DNA of 7,136 nucleotides from JBCDCP01 sp039181495 (GTDB lineage: Bacteria > Pseudomonadota > Alphaproteobacteria > Rhizobiales > Tepidamorphaceae). This document shows positions 5,400-7,136 of the stretch, in pieces. The notes below the pieces were generated by a model. That model saw only the letters and a program-made list of their open reading frames with translations, did not search any database and was not told the origin of the DNA. The DNA is taken from the NCBI GenBank assembly GCA_039181495.1, contig JBCDCP010000139.1:1-7136 (forward strand). The letters are read 5' to 3'. Both the position numbers and the translations under genes were made by a program. The stretch's first letter is position 1. Each line of letters opens with the position of its first letter.

Positions 5400-6239
5400 A
5401 TGAGCAAGTGTTGCATCCACCACCATCACGACCACGACGCGGACCTCGACCGCCGCACCTTTCTCACATCCGGCGCTGCCGCTGGCGTGGCGGCTGCCGG
5501 TCTCGCTTCAACCACAACAGACGTTCAAGCGGATCTTGCCGACTATGCCGAACCGGCCAATCCAGCGTTGCCGCCTTCGACCATGGAGCTTGAAAAGGGC
5601 CGGGCAGCACTGCTTGTCGTCGATCCCCAGATCGACTTTCTGAGCCCTCAAGGCGTTGCCTGGGACGTGGTCGGCGAAAGCGTTACCGAGCACAATGTGG
5701 TCGACCATCTGACCCGTCTGTTTCGCGCAGCCAAGGCTGCGGATATGCCGGTGGTGATCTCACCTCACTACTACTACCCGCAGGACCACCGTTGGGCCTT
5801 TGAGGGTGCGCTCGAGAAGGTCATGCACAGCATTGGCATGTTCAACCGCCCCGGCCCGCTCAATACCGAGGGACTGGAAGGCTCGGGCGCGGACTTCATG
5901 GCCGAGTACAAGGACTACATCTTCGACGGCAAAACGATCATTGCTTCGCCGCACAAGATCTACGGACCCGAGCAGAACGATGCTGGCCTGCAGCTCCGCA
6001 AGCTGAAAGTTGACCAGGTCATTCTGGCAGGCATGTCCGCTAACCTGTGTGTCGAGGCGCATATGCGCGAGTTCATCGAACAGGGCTTCGAAGTTGCGGT
6101 CGTTCGTGATGCAACCGCAGGCGCAAAGATCCCGGAAGGCGACGGATATCTCGCCGCGCTGATCAATTTCCGGATGATGGCGAACGCTGTCTGGTCAACC
6201 GAGCAGGCTGTGGAACGCATGTCGGCGCTCAGCACCTGA
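5400..6239 (+). CDS. Tat-exported isochorismatase-family cysteine hydrolase with His-rich N-terminus
   Basis: Predicted periplasmic hydrolase of 279 residues. The N-terminus is unusual: Cys4-Cys5 then HHHHDHDAD (7-15), directly followed by a twin-arginine signal DRRTFLTSGAAAGVAAAGLA (17-36). The mature part is an isochorismatase-like Rossmann domain: strand ALLVVDPQIDF (70-80) with catalytic Asp75, HKIYG with probable catalytic Lys186, and GMSANLCVEAHMREF (211-225) with nucleophile Cys217, followed by FEVAVVRDATAGA. His123 and His130 (SPHYYYPQDHRW) could bind metal or substrate. Relatives cleave amides, nicotinamide, carbamoyl compounds or isochorismate, and most are cytoplasmic, so Tat export is atypical. 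The start at 5400 is preferred over the upstream GTG at 5367, which lies inside an inverted repeat, because GGGAG lies 7 bases upstream of 5400 and the Tat signal is then properly placed. Divergent from tetR and followed by a secreted YHS protein. Substrate unknown. Confidence 0.88.
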   Translation: MSKCCIHHHHDHDADLDRRTFLTSGAAAGVAAAGLASTTTDVQADLADYAEPANPALPPSTMELEKGRAALLVVDPQIDFLSPQGVAWDVVGESVTEHNVVDHLTRLFRAAKAADMPVVISPHYYYPQDHRWAFEGALEKVMHSIGMFNRPGPLNTEGLEGSGADFMAEYKDYIFDGKTIIASPHKIYGPEQNDAGLQLRKLKVDQVILAGMSANLCVEAHMREFIEQGFEVAVVRDATAGAKIPEGDGYLAALINFRMMANAVWSTEQAVERMSALST

Positions 6240-6248
6240 GCCAACGGT

Positions 6249-6271
6249 GGGAGCCGCCGCCGGGCGGTCCC
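6249..6271 (+). terminator. GC-rich hairpin after the hydrolase gene
   Basis: GGGA(G)CCGCC pairs with GGCGGTCCC across a GCCG loop, nine pairs with one bulged G, starting 9 bases after the stop codon. It is followed by TCCTTC rather than a U-tract, so termination may be partial or the stem may protect the 3' end of the mRNA. If leaky, the YHS gene would be read from the hydrolase promoter. Confidence 0.45.
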
Positions 6272-6490
6272 TCCTTCACACCCTTTGCGGCCGGCCATCT
6301 CACGTCCTGCGCGAGAAGCCGACCGAGAAACACCAACGGTCATGCCTGAACAGGCGAGACCGAAGCCTTTCGGCTGCGCAATCGATCGCGCACCGGAACC
6401 GCCGGGATACCGGCGACGTCCTCCGCAGGCATTTGGGTCCTGCGACACACCCACCCGCGAACGCGGACAACGACAAAAGGAACCAGAGAG
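6272..6490 (+). other. Intergenic region with several small hairpins before the YHS gene
   Basis: About 220 bases without a credible gene. It contains short perfect stems at 6364-6375 (AGCC/GGCT), 6375-6392 (TGCGC/GCGCA), 6400-6415 (CGCCGG-GATA-CCGGCG) and 6455-6466 (CCGCG-AA-CGCGG). No convincing -35/-10 pair was found. In GC-rich DNA some of these stems are expected by chance. Confidence 0.35.
6476..6481 (+). promoter_or_regulatory. Ribosome binding site of the YHS gene
   Basis: AAAGGA lies nine bases before the ATG at 6491, at the long end of normal spacing. Confidence 0.6.
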
Positions 6491-6985
6491 ATGAAAACGA
6501 TCAAGACACTCCTTGCCGCCACTGTGCTGATTGGCGCCGTTGCAACCAGTTCAGTTACGTTTGCTGCTGACGAGTACAATGTGTCGACCGGAACGACACT
6601 AAGCGGGGCCGGCGTCGCTTTGCGCGGCACTGATGCGGTTGCACTTGCATCGGGCCTTGAGGTGACCCGGGGCGATGCCACGTTCACCCATGAGCATGAT
6701 GGCGTGGCCTATTATTTCGTCTCGGAAGACACGATGAAGCAATTCGCCGAGAACCCGGAAAAATACATGCCTGAGTATGGCGGGTTCTGCGCATTCGGCG
6801 TGGCGCTCGGCCTAAAGCTTGATGCCGATCCGCACTTTGCCGACATCGTCGACGGTCAACTCTATGTCTTTCTGAACGCCGTCGCCTTTGGGAAGTATCT
6901 CGAAGACAAGGCCGGCACGCTGGCCAAGGCCGAGCAGAACTGGCCGGCGATGCACGATGTTGCCGTGTCGAACGTCAATGGTTGA
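6491..6985 (+). CDS. Secreted YHS-domain protein
   Basis: Small exported protein of 164 residues. A Sec signal peptide (Lys2/Lys5, hydrophobic 7-24) probably cleaves near VTFA-AD (25/26). The mature part carries the YHS-domain pattern: a strand pair TFTHEHDGVAYYFVSEDTMKQF (64-85), NPEKYMPEYGGFCAFGVALG (88-107) with a single Cys100, then a C-terminal LYVFLNAVAFGKYLEDK with A...NWPAM, as in bacterial periplasmic YHS proteins of about this length. The family is annotated as possibly metal-binding, and some relatives are selenoproteins; the biochemical role is not established. His67 and His69 near the domain start and His115 are potential ligands. The gene follows the exported hydrolase in the same direction after 251 bases and may share its TetR control. 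Product class is confident, function is not known. Confidence 0.88.
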   Translation: MKTIKTLLAATVLIGAVATSSVTFAADEYNVSTGTTLSGAGVALRGTDAVALASGLEVTRGDATFTHEHDGVAYYFVSEDTMKQFAENPEKYMPEYGGFCAFGVALGLKLDADPHFADIVDGQLYVFLNAVAFGKYLEDKAGTLAKAEQNWPAMHDVAVSNVNG

Positions 6986-6995
6986 ACGGTGCCGT

Positions 6996-7016
6996 TGGCC
7001 GGACCTCAACCGGCCA
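6996..7016 (+). terminator. Inverted repeat just after the YHS gene
   Basis: TGGCCGG-ACCTCAA-CCGGCCA has perfect 7-bp arms and a 7-base loop, beginning 10 bases after the stop codon. No U-tract follows. The arms share TGGCCGG/CCGGCCA with the inverted repeat after the chemoreceptor gene. Confidence 0.4.
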
Positions 7017-7033
7017 TCTGACGGTTCATCAGC

Positions 7034-7061
7034 GCGGGCGCGCACCTCACGGCGCGTCCGC
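7034..7061 (+). terminator. Strong GC hairpin, probable end of the hydrolase-YHS unit
   Basis: GCGGGCGCGC (7034-7043) pairs with GCGCGTCCGC (7052-7061) over ten positions including one G-U, with an 8-base loop. TGCTCCTTGTG follows, so the U-tract is weak. Together with the stem at 6996-7016 it is the most likely transcript end. From 7062 to the window end no gene is visible; GCGG...CCGC at 7124-7136 may be part of a further stem cut by the edge. Confidence 0.45.
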
Positions 7062-7136
7062 TGCTCCTTGTGTCGATGAAAGGCCAGATGCCCGTTTGAG
7101 CGAACCGAACAATAAATCTGCCTGCGGTAATGCCGC

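Noticed and set aside
5960..6454. 164-residue minus-strand frame over the hydrolase 3' end and following gap
   Set aside because: Most of it is antisense to the conserved hydrolase; the remainder is low-complexity Arg/Gly-rich with no ribosome binding site.
7102..7108. GAACCGA half-site resembling the TetR operator near the window end
   Set aside because: Only seven bases match and there is no opposing half-site, which is expected by chance.

Overview
The window looks like chromosomal DNA from an alphaproteobacterium, probably in or near the Hyphomicrobiales or Rhodobacterales. This rests on the moderately GC-rich coding DNA, the style of the chemoreceptor (long helical sensor domain, no C-terminal CheR-binding pentapeptide) and the mix of TSUP, MerR, TetR, Tat-hydrolase and YHS genes. 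Genus-level placement is not possible from the sequence alone. No rRNA, tRNA, transposase, phage or CRISPR signal was seen.

Layout. (1) 127-2178 (+): a complete methyl-accepting chemotaxis protein with a two-module helical sensor domain. (2) 2312-3073 (-): a TauE/SafE (TSUP) membrane transporter. (3) 3148-3552 (+): a short MerR-family regulator, divergent from the transporter. (4) 3701-4609 (+): a membrane methyltransferase of the isoprenylcysteine/MddA/NnrU type, running tail to tail into (5) 4604-5167 (-): a TetR-family repressor. (6) 5400-6239 (+): a Tat-exported isochorismatase-like cysteine hydrolase with a His-rich N-terminus, divergent from tetR. (7) 6491-6985 (+): a secreted YHS-domain protein. 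The last 150 bases hold a hairpin-rich region and no recognisable gene.

Two regulatory modules stand out. In the first, the MerR regulator and TSUP transporter share a short divergent region. It contains a perfect dyad CTCAAGT-CA-ACTTGAG lying inside a 19-bp spacer between TTGACC and TAGGGT, read toward the transporter. This is the architecture of a MerR-activated promoter, and the dyad resembles the E. coli SoxR box, although the regulator lacks the SoxR four-cysteine motif and has only a Cys-x7-Cys pair. The methyltransferase downstream resembles methanethiol/thiol methyltransferases, so a sulfur or thiol theme is possible but unproven.

In the second module, TetR and the hydrolase diverge from a 232-bp AT-rich region that is unusually rich in dyads. 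It contains a perfect 16-bp palindrome between a -35-like and a -10-like element of the hydrolase promoter, a degenerate copy over the tetR promoter, and a separate perfect 9-bp-arm inverted repeat just upstream of the hydrolase ribosome binding site. The simplest reading is a TetR-controlled pair of exported proteins (hydrolase and YHS protein) acting in the periplasm on an unknown substrate. This pair and its control region are the part of the window most worth following up.
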